From assembly GCF_003046795.1 (NCBI RefSeq), contig NZ_PZKN01000007.1:1-64000 (forward strand): a stretch of 64,000 nt of DNA, given 5' to 3'. Below are positions 56,646 through 64,000 of the stretch, in pieces. The number at the start of each line of letters is the position of its first letter. Positions within the stretch are counted from its first letter, which is position 1. Source of the stretch: Desulfonatronum sp. SC1. GTDB taxonomy: Bacteria; Desulfobacterota; Desulfovibrionia; Desulfovibrionales; Desulfonatronaceae. The notes below the pieces were generated by a model. The model made no database searches and was not told the DNA's origin. It was given only the letters and a program-made list of their open reading frames with translations. Position numbers and translations under genes: made by a program.

Positions 56646-59165
56646 CTACCGCCCGCAAGCACAACCTTGCTTCGCGGTTTCCGGAAACATCAGGGCGTTC
56701 AGGTCCACGGTCTGGGGCAGGGCTTCGACTTCTTCCCGGGCGTAGGCGCCGCGACGGCAGGCCAGTTCGTCCCAGTCCACCCCGTGGGCGTCGAAGAACG
56801 GGCCGTCGATGCAGGCGAACTTGGTTTCGTCGTGGATGGAAACCCGGCAGGCCCCGCACATACCCGTGCCGTCGACCATGATCGGGTTCAGGGCCACGAA
56901 GGTGGGCACGGCCCAGGGCTTGGTCAGCTCGGAGACCATGCGCATCATGAAGGTGCAGCCCACGGCGACGATCATGTCGATGGACGTGTTTCGGGTATTT
57001 TCTTGTTCTCGAATCTCCTGGAAGACCTCCTGCACGCCTCCATATGTCCCTCGTGTGCCGTCCTTGGTGGCGATGCGCAGTTCGTCGCTCACGGCGCGCA
57101 CCTCGTTCTCCCAGTAGAGCAAATAGGCGCTGGAGCCTTCGATAACGCTGATTACCCGGTTTCCGACGTCCTTCAGGGCTCGGGCCAGGGGCAGGATGGC
57201 CCCGATGCCGTAGCACCCGCCGCCCAGAACCACCGTACCCTTGCGTTCGATGGGAAAGGCCTGACCCAATGGACCGCTGACATGGGCCAGCCGCGCGCCT
57301 TGGGACAACGAGATCAGTTCCCGGCTGGACCGGCCCACTTCCTCAATGATCAGGGTAATCTCGCCGGTGTCCGCGTCCCAGTCCGCCAAGGTGAAGGGCG
57401 TGCGCTCCGAGGTTTCCTTGGCCATCAGAATCACGAACTGGCCGGGCTTGGCGTGGGCGGCCACCTGGGGGGCGTGGATCCGGAGCAGGTGCATGTTCGG
57501 GACCAGTTCTCGGATTTCCAGCAGTTCGTAGCCTTCCGTCGGTTGGTCGTCCCGCGACGGACTGAGCGTGGTCGGCAAGCCGAAGGCGGTCAGGGCAGGG
57601 ACGACGTCCGCCAGGAGATGGCCGCGGTACGTGGCTGGCAAGGTGAAGACGTCCTGGCGGGGATTGCCCGGAAACGGTGCGGGCGGTGTATCGTCCTTGA
57701 TGGCCGCGGCGACGTCTTGCACCGCGTCGAAGCGCAACTCCGGAATGTCCAGCCTTTGCCCGAGATCCCGGGCGATCTCCCATTCCGGTCTGGCCTGGCC
57801 CGGAGCCCGACTGACCCGTGCCAGAGGCTTGATCTCTCCGGCCGCAGTGCGCAGGGTTCCGGCGCTTTCCGCGAGCAGGGCCGCGGGCAGCACGACGTTG
57901 GCCTTGTACTGGATCCGGACCGGCAGGCCGTCGACGATCACCAGAAAATCCAGACCGTCCGCCTGTTCCGGGGCCAGGAAGTCCCCGCCCAAGACCAGGG
58001 CCGTAATCTTGCCGCTCTGGATCTCCGCCAGCCACTCCGGCAGGGCCGCCTCCTGACCGGCGGGCAGGGTTGGGATGACGGCGAGACGGCCGTTGAGTCC
58101 GGCGGCGAGCCGGGAGTAAAGATGTTGTTCTTCCCGCGACGTAGCCGCGCTGATCAGGACGCCGACTCGACCGGCATGCCGTTTCAAGCCGCTGGCCGCG
58201 GTATCCAGGGCGGTGTCCCAGTCCACGGTGAAGGCGTCCCCGTTTTCCCGGATGGCCGGCCGCAGCAGGCGGGTCGAAGCGTTCATTATCTGGGCGTAGC
58301 CGAACCGGCCCAGGGCGCACAGGCTGGCCTTGGGCTGGAACGCGGTCATGGTCGCTGTCACCAGCTTTCCGGAATGGGTCTGGGCGATGAGGGAACAGCC
58401 TTCGGGGCAGAGCAGGCAAGCGGAGGGCGTCTTGGCGTCCGGTTTGCCGTACCAGCGGGCAAAGCGGTCCGTGAGGGTCCCCGTGGGACAGATGTCGATG
58501 CAGGAGCCGCAGAAGGTGCAGCCGGAATGGACGTGGCTTTTGTGAAAGGCCGTGCCCACCCGGGCGTCCTTGCCCCGGTTGATGATGCTGATGGCCGGCT
58601 TGCCGTGGATCTTTTCGCAAATCCGCCAGCACCGGGCGCAGAGGATGCACAGGTTGTAGTCCCGGTCCATGAACGGGTCGCCGCGTTCCAGGTTGTGCGC
58701 GGCGTAGAGGGTGGGCAGGTTCAGGTCGCGGCTCCCGGCTTCCAGGGCCATGGTCCGGATGTCGCATTCCTCCTTGTTGCTGCAAAATCCGCAGCGCGTG
58801 CTTCTCCCGGCCTTGGTGGCCCTGGGCCGCATGGACTCGCAGGCCTCCCGGTGCGGACAGACCAGGCAGCTGTTGGGGTGCCCGGAGAGCATCAGCTCCA
58901 GGGTTCGTTTGCGCAGGGTTACCAACTCCGGGGACGATGTTCGCACCTGCATGCCCTCGGCCGTCGGCGTGGTACAGGACGTCGGGAAGCCGCGCACGCC
59001 CTCGATTTCCACGATGCACATCCGGCAGGCGCCGTAAGGGCTCAGGTCCTTATGGTCGCAAATTGTTGGAACGGCCACGCCCGCTTGCCGCGCCGCCTCC
59101 AGCACGGTGGCTCCCGTTTTCACGGCCACTGGCTTGCCGTCGATGGTCAGGTTGATCAGGGACAT
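56646..59165 (-). CDS. fusion of a truncated NuoG-like iron-sulfur protein to NfnA
   Basis: The 839-residue chain has, in order: a 2Fe-2S domain (Cys 36, 47, 50, 64); a NuoG-type His/Cys cluster site (His 96, Cys 100, 103, 109); an extra Cys trio at 125, 128, 134; a double 4Fe-4S ferredoxin (173-183 and 216-226); a molybdopterin-type 4Fe-4S domain (250, 253, 257, 283); and a short NuoG/FdhA-like remainder (about 290-540). Residues 545-839 match NfnA, with PGQFVIL and GGGCYGIGA flavin/nucleotide motifs and a C-terminal MVDGTGMCGACRV site for the Asp/Cys-ligated 2Fe-2S cluster. The molybdopterin part lacks the middle of the catalytic fold, and no hydrogenase H-cluster motifs exist. It starts three bases after the NuoF-like gene. 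Confidence 0.93.
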   Translation of the reverse strand: MSLINLTIDGKPVAVKTGATVLEAARQAGVAVPTICDHKDLSPYGACRMCIVEIEGVRGFPTSCTTPTAEGMQVRTSSPELVTLRKRTLELMLSGHPNSCLVCPHREACESMRPRATKAGRSTRCGFCSNKEECDIRTMALEAGSRDLNLPTLYAAHNLERGDPFMDRDYNLCILCARCWRICEKIHGKPAISIINRGKDARVGTAFHKSHVHSGCTFCGSCIDICPTGTLTDRFARWYGKPDAKTPSACLLCPEGCSLIAQTHSGKLVTATMTAFQPKASLCALGRFGYAQIMNASTRLLRPAIRENGDAFTVDWDTALDTAASGLKRHAGRVGVLISAATSREEQHLYSRLAAGLNGRLAVIPTLPAGQEAALPEWLAEIQSGKITALVLGGDFLAPEQADGLDFLVIVDGLPVRIQYKANVVLPAALLAESAGTLRTAAGEIKPLARVSRAPGQARPEWEIARDLGQRLDIPELRFDAVQDVAAAIKDDTPPAPFPGNPRQDVFTLPATYRGHLLADVVPALTAFGLPTTLSPSRDDQPTEGYELLEIRELVPNMHLLRIHAPQVAAHAKPGQFVILMAKETSERTPFTLADWDADTGEITLIIEEVGRSSRELISLSQGARLAHVSGPLGQAFPIERKGTVVLGGGCYGIGAILPLARALKDVGNRVISVIEGSSAYLLYWENEVRAVSDELRIATKDGTRGTYGGVQEVFQEIREQENTRNTSIDMIVAVGCTFMMRMVSELTKPWAVPTFVALNPIMVDGTGMCGACRVSIHDETKFACIDGPFFDAHGVDWDELACRRGAYAREEVEALPQTVDLNALMFPETAKQGCACGR

Positions 59166-59168
59166 ATG

Positions 59169-61037
59169 TTACTCCACCCGCACCGCGCCGAACTTGCAAG
59201 CTTGGCGGCAGGCGCCGCAACGGATGCAGGTTTGCGGGTCAATGGCATGGGGCTGCTTTTTTGTTCCGGTGATCGCCTCCACGGGACAGACCTTGGCGCA
59301 GGCCATGCAGCCGGTGCAGGCTTCGGGGTCGATGGAAAAGCTGATCAGATCCTTGCAGACCCCGGCGGGACATTTGTGGTCCCGGATATGGGCCAGGTAT
59401 TCGTCCATGAAGGCGTCCAGGGTGGTCAGAGCCGGATTGGGGGCGGTCTGGCCCAGGCCGCAGAGGGAGGCCTTTTTCATGGTGTCCCCGATCTTGCGGA
59501 TGGTCTCCAGGTCGTCCTCCGAGCCTTGGCCTCCGGTGATCCCGGTGAGCAGGCGCAGCAGATGCTGGGTACCCATCCGGCAGGGCACGCATTTGCCGCA
59601 GGATTCATTTTCGGTGAAGCCTAGAAAATACTTGGCCACGTCCACCATGCACGATTCCTCGTCAATGACGATCATTCCGCCGGAACCCATGATCGATCCT
59701 ACCTGGGCCAGATGTTCGTAGTCCACGGGCAGGTCGTAGTGTTCCGCGGATACGCATCCTCCGGAAGGGCCCCCGGTCTGTACGGCCTTGAAGCCCTTGC
59801 CGTCCAGGACCCCGCCGCCGATGTCCTCGATAATGGTGCGCAAACTGATGCCCATGGGCACCTCGATCAGTCCGGTGCGGGAGATCTTCCCGGCCAGGGA
59901 GAAGGTCTTGGTGCCTTTGCTTTTTTCCGTGCCGATCCCGGCGTACCACGCGCCGCCCTTTTCCAAGATCGCCGAAACCGCGGCCAGGGTTTCCACGTTG
60001 TTGATGTTCGTGGGTTTGCCGAACAGTCCTGCGTTGGCCGGGAAGGGCGGCCGGGAGCGGGGCATGCCCCGGCGTCCCTCGATGCTCTGCATCAGGGACG
60101 TCTCTTCGCCGCAGACAAAGGCCCCGGCGCCCATCTTGATGGTCACGTCAAAGGCGAAGCCGAAGCCGAGGATGTTTTCGCCCAGAAAGCCCTTGTTCCG
60201 CATCTGGTCGATGGCCGCGCGCAGCCGTTCCAGGGCCAGGGGGTATTCTGCCCGGCAGTAGACGTAGCCATGGTTCGCGCCGACGGCGTATCCGGCGATA
60301 AGCAGCCCTTCCAGCACGGCGTGCGGGTCGCCCTCCAGCACGGAGCGGTCCATGAATGCCCCGGGATCGCCCTCGTCCGCGTTACAGATCACGTACTTCA
60401 CGTCCCCCTGAGCCTTGCGGGCGAAGCCCCATTTCAGACCCGTGGGAAAGCCGGCCCCGCCCCTGCCGCGCAGCCCGGAAAGCTTGACGTCCTCAATGAC
60501 CGCATCCGGACCCATCTCCATGGCCCGGGCAATACCGGAATACCCGCCCCGGGCGATATAATGGTCGATATCCGAGGGATCGATGAATCCACAGTTGCGG
60601 ACGACCACCCGGAGTTGGTGGTGGATCATGGGCAGGTCGGTGAACAATGGGATTTCGTCCCGAATCTCGCCTTGTTGTCCGTCCGGCATCCGGCAAAGGG
60701 CGTTTCTCGAAATCGGACGGCCCTGGCGCAGATGTTCCTGAACCAGGTCAGGAACCATGGCCGGAGTGACGCTTTCGTAGAGCACCCGGTCCCCTTTCGG
60801 TCCGCGGATCTCCACCAGGGGTTCGGCGAAGCACATGCCCAGACAGCCCACTTCTTGAATCTCTACAGGCAACAGGGTCGGATCCGCTGCCTGGGCCTCG
60901 CGAAAGGCTCGAATCACCTCCATGGCTCCGGCGGCCCGGCCGCAGGTGGCCGCGCCAACAAGAATCCGTGGCGTTTCGCCGCTTTGAAAGCGTTCCCAGT
61001 TGCGGCTGGCCTGTTGCTGAATGTCGGCAAAGTTCAT
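59169..61037 (-). CDS. NuoF/HndC-like NADH-binding flavoprotein subunit
   Basis: A 622-residue subunit of the NuoF/HydB type, which exchanges electrons with NAD(H). It has an N-terminal thioredoxin-like 2Fe-2S region (with VGCLGMC near 62), the NADH/FMN motifs GLRGRGGAGFPTG and CNADEGDPGAFMDR, an SLBB region, and a 4Fe-4S site ESCGKCVPCRMGT. A double 4Fe-4S ferredoxin ends the chain (CTGCMACAKVCP and CIRCGACRQACK). The extended ends are usual for HndC and bifurcating enzymes and unlike complex I NuoF. It overlaps the NuoE-like gene by four bases. Confidence 0.95.
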   Translation of the reverse strand: MNFADIQQQASRNWERFQSGETPRILVGAATCGRAAGAMEVIRAFREAQAADPTLLPVEIQEVGCLGMCFAEPLVEIRGPKGDRVLYESVTPAMVPDLVQEHLRQGRPISRNALCRMPDGQQGEIRDEIPLFTDLPMIHHQLRVVVRNCGFIDPSDIDHYIARGGYSGIARAMEMGPDAVIEDVKLSGLRGRGGAGFPTGLKWGFARKAQGDVKYVICNADEGDPGAFMDRSVLEGDPHAVLEGLLIAGYAVGANHGYVYCRAEYPLALERLRAAIDQMRNKGFLGENILGFGFAFDVTIKMGAGAFVCGEETSLMQSIEGRRGMPRSRPPFPANAGLFGKPTNINNVETLAAVSAILEKGGAWYAGIGTEKSKGTKTFSLAGKISRTGLIEVPMGISLRTIIEDIGGGVLDGKGFKAVQTGGPSGGCVSAEHYDLPVDYEHLAQVGSIMGSGGMIVIDEESCMVDVAKYFLGFTENESCGKCVPCRMGTQHLLRLLTGITGGQGSEDDLETIRKIGDTMKKASLCGLGQTAPNPALTTLDAFMDEYLAHIRDHKCPAGVCKDLISFSIDPEACTGCMACAKVCPVEAITGTKKQPHAIDPQTCIRCGACRQACKFGAVRVE

Positions 61038-61501
61038 TCCAGGTCCTCGATCAGTTTTTCCGATTTTCGGGGAGTCATCCGGCCATAGACCGTGTCGTCC
61101 ACCACCATCACCGGCGGCAGGGCGCAGGAGCCGAAACAGGCCACTCGCTCCAGGCTGATGTTGCCGTCCGGAGTGGTCTCGCCGGGGACGATGCCGATCT
61201 TTCTGGATATGGCGTCCAGGACCATGCCGCCGCCGCGCACGTGGCAGGCCGTGCCCTGGCAGATCTTGATCCTGTGACGTCCCGGCGGATGGAACCGGAA
61301 CTGGGCGTAGAACGTGGCCACGCCGTAGACGTCGTTTTCCGAGAGGTCGAGGTGTTCGGCCACCAGGGAGACGGCCTCCGGGGCCAGATAGTCGAGGTGC
61401 TCCTGGATGTCCTGGAGCAGGGGAATCAGGTTGTCCCGACTGGTGTCGTATTTTTCCAGAATGGTTCGCAAAGAGGTGGTCAGGTCCTCGGTCGTCGTCA
61501 T
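61034..61501 (-). CDS. NuoE/HndA-like 2Fe-2S subunit
   Basis: A 155-residue thioredoxin-fold 2Fe-2S protein. The family features are a helical N-terminus (LIPLLQDIQEHLDYLAPEAV), the conserved DVYGVATFYAQF, and four cysteines in CQGTACHVRG and CFGSCALPP. I chose the ATG at 61501, which follows GGAG at six bases, over an in-frame start 30 bases upstream. It heads the four-gene operon, whose promoter should lie between 61502 and 61658. Confidence 0.95.
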   Translation of the reverse strand: MTTTEDLTTSLRTILEKYDTSRDNLIPLLQDIQEHLDYLAPEAVSLVAEHLDLSENDVYGVATFYAQFRFHPPGRHRIKICQGTACHVRGGGMVLDAISRKIGIVPGETTPDGNISLERVACFGSCALPPVMVVDDTVYGRMTPRKSEKLIEDLE

Positions 61502-61658
61502 GTCGTCTCCGCCGTCCTTAGGGACTCGCAAGCATTGCGCGATGGCGCATGAAAAAGATGAGCGATCAAAAAGAAGTTCGGAAAAGCGACGGTTTCGTTT
61601 CGCAGCCGTCCTTCGTCGATGGTCAACTGCAATGCTTTACCCGTCGGTCAGTATTTTC

Positions 61659-62705
61659 TCAACCATCCATTTTTGGTGATTTCGAGGCTTTTCCCGAGCT
61701 TTTCGGAACTCCGGCCACAGGCCAGACCAGAAAATCCGGGTTGGTTTTGAAGCCGACGCCCAAGGCGCCCTTACGGAGATAGAGCACCCAGGCCCAGTCC
61801 GTTTCGAAAAAACTGGTCGTGGAGGACCAGTACCCCTCGCCAGCATGGCTGAAGGGGTGGTCGTCAGGCAGGGCCGGATCGTGCGCAGAGCAGTCCACCA
61901 GGGACTCCAACTCGTTGATGTTGGGCAGCCGCCAGTCGTCCCGCCCGCCGAAGCGTTGTTCCCGAAGGCGTTCAGCGGCCTCCAGGGCCTGGCTCCAGGT
62001 GACGGGCCGTTCGGTCAGGTCGGCGCGTGGAAGCCAGTACAGCCCGGTTAATTCGTCCCGGACCGTTTCCCCGCGGACCGAAAAGCGAGGGCTCGGCCAG
62101 GCCGTGCCGAATCGGAGCGCTCCGTCCTGCAACCTGCCCGCGCAGTCCGCTTCCCGGCCGTGTCGGTCATGACAACGGCTTTGTCCGGTGCGGAAAAAAC
62201 GGGTGGAATCGCCCGCCCGCACCGGCCAGGCGAGGTAATATTGGTCCTTGCGGCCGTAGAACATCCGAGCGCCCTCCATGTGCACGTACCAGGCGTAGGC
62301 CGGGTTGACGGCAGCGGAGGTGGAGGTCCAGTACCAGCCCAGCACGACGTTGACGAAGGGATGCCCCTGGGGCAGCGCCGGGCGTTTGGCCTGGTAGCTC
62401 ACCAGGCTGCGCAGTTCGCGGCGGTTGGGCAGTCGCCAGTCGGAGAAGCCCAGGGCTTGTTCGTGGTTCATTCTTGCCACGAAATCCATGGCTTCGGGCC
62501 AGGTCATGGGAAACTCGGCGAGGTTGGCGTCGGGCGGCCAGACCAGTCCGGTCAACCTGTCCAGAATCACTTGATCGTCCACCTCAAATCGCGGCTCCGG
62601 CCAGGTCAGCCCATGCCGGAACCAGCCATCTTGCAGGGTTTGACCGCAATTCAACTCCTTGCCTTGTTCATCGTAACACCTATCTTGACCAGTTTGAAGA
62701 ATCAT
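61659..62705 (-). CDS. DUF1566 (Lcl C-terminal domain) protein with internal duplication
   Basis: A 348-residue protein built from two similar halves (about 2-165 and 170-335). Each has TGQ-x-R-C-Y/H-D, GLTWP or GTAWP with PRF, a D-x-LTGL-x-W-P/L segment, WRLPN, and a terminal WPV. DUF1566 domains often act in adhesion or extracellular binding, but no signal peptide is visible at the chosen ATG, so location is uncertain. It lies between the NuoE operon and the divergent host-attachment-family gene. Confidence 0.85.
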   Translation of the reverse strand: MILQTGQDRCYDEQGKELNCGQTLQDGWFRHGLTWPEPRFEVDDQVILDRLTGLVWPPDANLAEFPMTWPEAMDFVARMNHEQALGFSDWRLPNRRELRSLVSYQAKRPALPQGHPFVNVVLGWYWTSTSAAVNPAYAWYVHMEGARMFYGRKDQYYLAWPVRAGDSTRFFRTGQSRCHDRHGREADCAGRLQDGALRFGTAWPSPRFSVRGETVRDELTGLYWLPRADLTERPVTWSQALEAAERLREQRFGGRDDWRLPNINELESLVDCSAHDPALPDDHPFSHAGEGYWSSTTSFFETDWAWVLYLRKGALGVGFKTNPDFLVWPVAGVPKSSGKASKSPKMDG

Positions 62706-62956
62706 GTTCGGCTCTACTGCCTTGTGTTGTTGCCTTCGGGGGCAAGCGGCGGAAAATCAAGCTTGCACCCCGTGCTCGAATGTGATCAAAATAAAGGCAA
62801 GGAGCAAAAGAGTTCAAGGGCGATGCAATTCTTTCATACATGAGAGCTTGAACGTTTTGCAGCGATGCCGCGGTTGGGAGGTTTACAACGGACCGACAAG
62901 GTGCGGGCGGCTTGGCGCAAAGAGTTCCACACCCCGACAACCAGAAGGAGGAGACT

Positions 62957-63397
62957 ATGAGAAAACGCTGGATCGTTGTCGCCGACAGCAGCAAGGCCCG
63001 ATTTTTCAATGCTCCGGTAAGCGGAAAGCTGGAAGAGGTGGAAACCTTGACGCACCCGGAAAGCCGTCTCCCTGGGCAGGACATGTGCCGGGACCGCCCG
63101 GGCCTGGCTCTGGACGGAGGAGGACATGGGCGTCACGGGCTGGAGCCGTCGTCTGATCCCAAAAAACAGGAAGCCCTGATATTCTCCCGGATCGTAAGCG
63201 ACATGCTGGACAAGGCGCATGGCGATCGCCGATTCGAACAGCTCGGCGTCTTCGCCGCACCGGCGTTTTTGGGAATGCTGCGCGACCAGATGTCCAAGGC
63301 CGTGGCCGGTGCCGTCTTCCTCGAAGTGCCCAAAAACATTTCCGCCCAGACGACTCCGGAGATCCAGAAGCATCTGGCCGCAGAGTTGGATAAATAG
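62957..63397 (+). CDS. host-attachment-family (PF10116-like) protein
   Basis: A 146-residue protein opening with RKRWIVVADSSKARFF, followed by LEEVETLTHPESRLPGQDMCRDRPG and the conserved C-terminal segment (LGVFAAPAFLGMLRD and EVPKNISAQT) of the family named after a plant-host attachment protein. The molecular role in anaerobes is unknown; some related proteins resemble ribosome-associated or release-factor-like folds. A strong GGAGGAG site precedes the ATG at 62957. An upstream in-frame ATG is less likely. Confidence 0.9.
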   Translation: MRKRWIVVADSSKARFFNAPVSGKLEEVETLTHPESRLPGQDMCRDRPGLALDGGGHGRHGLEPSSDPKKQEALIFSRIVSDMLDKAHGDRRFEQLGVFAAPAFLGMLRDQMSKAVAGAVFLEVPKNISAQTTPEIQKHLAAELDK

Positions 63398-63402
63398 AAT
63401 TC

Positions 63403-63439
63403 AGATCCATGCGTAAAACGACGTTTTGCGCATGGATCT
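63403..63439. terminator. hairpin between convergent genes, possible terminator
   Basis: AGATCCATGCG (63403-63413) pairs perfectly with CGCATGGATCT (63429-63439), and AAAAC with GTTTT inside, giving a stem of about 16 pairs. No T tract follows on either side, so the termination role is inferred from position 6 bases after the stop. Confidence 0.5.
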
Positions 63440-63462
63440 CTTCATGCCGAGAACCCTCTGCT

Positions 63463-63999
63463 TCAGTCCGCGTCCGGCCAGGGCGAACTGGTTCGGGCCG
63501 GGGCGTAGCCTTCGAGAAAGGCCTGTTCCAGGGAGGACAAAGCTACACGGTTTTGGGGGCTGATTCGCGCGGCGTAGTGACTCTCCGGGTGGTGGAAGCG
63601 CTTGCTGCGGCGGTTGCCCACCCAACCTGCCGGCGGCTGTGGCAGGGAAAGGATGCGCGGCCAGAAGCCTTTGCGGGCCATGATGGCCCGTTTCTGGGCT
63701 TCGAGCATGCGCCGTTGGAACTCTCGGTCTTGGTGGGAGTGCGGGTAGAAAAAGGCCAGCCCCTCCTCCACGAGCACCTCGTTGGCCATCCTTCCATCCG
63801 GTAGAAAGACATAAGCCAGGATGCGGCCATATCGGTCCGGACCCTGGCTATCGGTCTCCAGGCGAACCGGTCGTCCATCGATCAGGCGGCGCAGATAGTC
63901 CCGAGACTCACGGGCGTAATACTGATCAGGTCCGCCGTCCCGTCCCAGCTCCGGGGCGTCGATGCCCAAAAGGCGTACTCGACGACCGTCCTCCATGTG
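63463..63999 (-). CDS. thermonuclease (SNase)-like protein, 5' end outside the window
   Basis: The visible 179 residues include RRVRLLGIDAPE, the Asp and Arg residues in ESRDYLRRLIDGRPVRLETDSQGPDRYGRILAYVFL, and EEGLAFFYP, which match the staphylococcal-nuclease fold that cleaves DNA and RNA with calcium. The frame stays open to the window edge, so the N-terminal strand and any signal peptide are missing. The C-terminal 55 residues after the fold are not conserved. Confidence 0.9.
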   Translation of the reverse strand, partial: HMEDGRRVRLLGIDAPELGRDGGPDQYYARESRDYLRRLIDGRPVRLETDSQGPDRYGRILAYVFLPDGRMANEVLVEEGLAFFYPHSHQDREFQRRMLEAQKRAIMARKGFWPRILSLPQPPAGWVGNRRSKRFHHPESHYAARISPQNRVALSSLEQAFLEGYAPARTSSPWPDAD

Positions 64000-64000
64000 A

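Noticed and set aside
56472-59624. Long plus-strand open frames opposite the Nfn/NuoG genes (up to about 1050 codons, also 53666-56623)
   Set aside because: They are antisense shadows of GC-rich genes; the minus-strand proteins are strongly recognisable and conserved.
56646-61501. [FeFe] hydrogenase
   Set aside because: NuoE, NuoF and the Fe-S half resemble Hnd subunits, but none of the H-cluster motifs is present and the region ends in NfnA instead.

Overview
The window looks like a chromosomal piece of a strict anaerobe of the Desulfovibrionales type (Desulfobacterota, sulfate-reducer relatives). This is inferred from the gene set and not from a marker gene: a split F-type ATP synthase with a b' subunit and a signal-peptide-bearing c subunit, a rex gene beside the membrane-sector ATPase genes, a cysteine synthase fused to a cysteinyl-tRNA-synthetase-like half, and a NADH/NADPH/ferredoxin flavoprotein operon. 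Coding density is high and base composition is GC-rich except for the first ~440 bases, where the tail of a probable IS4-family transposase lies.

Layout. 0-2.6 kb: transposase tail, AT-rich spacer, and a DNA-binding multi-PAS regulator. 2.8-6.3 kb (minus): cysteine synthase/pseudo-CysRS fusion, a small zinc-ribbon protein, rsfS, tatA. 6.4-9.4 kb (plus): two proteins of unknown function, a HAD hydrolase, YggT, DUF167 and DUF465 proteins. 9.4-12.9 kb (plus): ilvB, ilvN and ilvC, interrupted by an interspersed inverted-repeat element. 13.0-16.7 kb: an NtrC-type regulator overlapping a GAF-MshEN-PilB/GspE ATPase. 16.8-22.7 kb (minus): ATP synthase stator and F1 genes. 22.8-28.5 kb (minus): bactofilin and the mreBCD-mrdA-rodA cell-shape cluster. 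28.6-31.8 kb (plus): YhcC-type radical SAM protein, MGMT-like protein, SDR epimerase, acyl-ACP thioesterase. 31.9-37.7 kb (minus): GNAT-deacetylase fusion, a permease with its partner, TrpB-like enzyme, heptose adenylyltransferase. 37.7-40.2 kb (minus): rex, then atpE, atpB, atpI-like and atpZ. 40.7-44.6 kb (plus): Lon-like protease and two glycosyltransferases. 44.7-47.5 kb: Gate-domain membrane protein and M23 endopeptidase. 47.8-55.1 kb (minus): recR, ybaB, dnaX, a candidate small selenoprotein, der, mtnA, gatB. 55.1-61.5 kb (minus): a four-gene NuoE-NuoF-(NuoG/NfnA)-NfnB operon. 61.7-64 kb: a duplicated DUF1566 protein, a host-attachment-family protein and a truncated nuclease.

The strongest leads are: (1) the 55.1-61.5 kb operon, in which a truncated NuoG-like iron-sulfur protein is fused to NfnA and encoded with NuoE, NuoF and NfnB, suggesting one complex with sites for NAD(H), NADP(H) and probably ferredoxin; (2) a 52-residue two-helix membrane protein between der and dnaX with an in-frame TGA giving a CxxU motif, followed by a SECIS-like hairpin; (3) the CysK protein fused to a full-length CysRS-like module that has lost the HIGH, KMSKS and most zinc-ligand residues; (4) an inverted-repeat element of about 125 bp present twice, 36 kb apart; and (5) ten-base C and G runs inside dnaX and ilvB. 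All annotation was done by reading the sequence; no searches were run.
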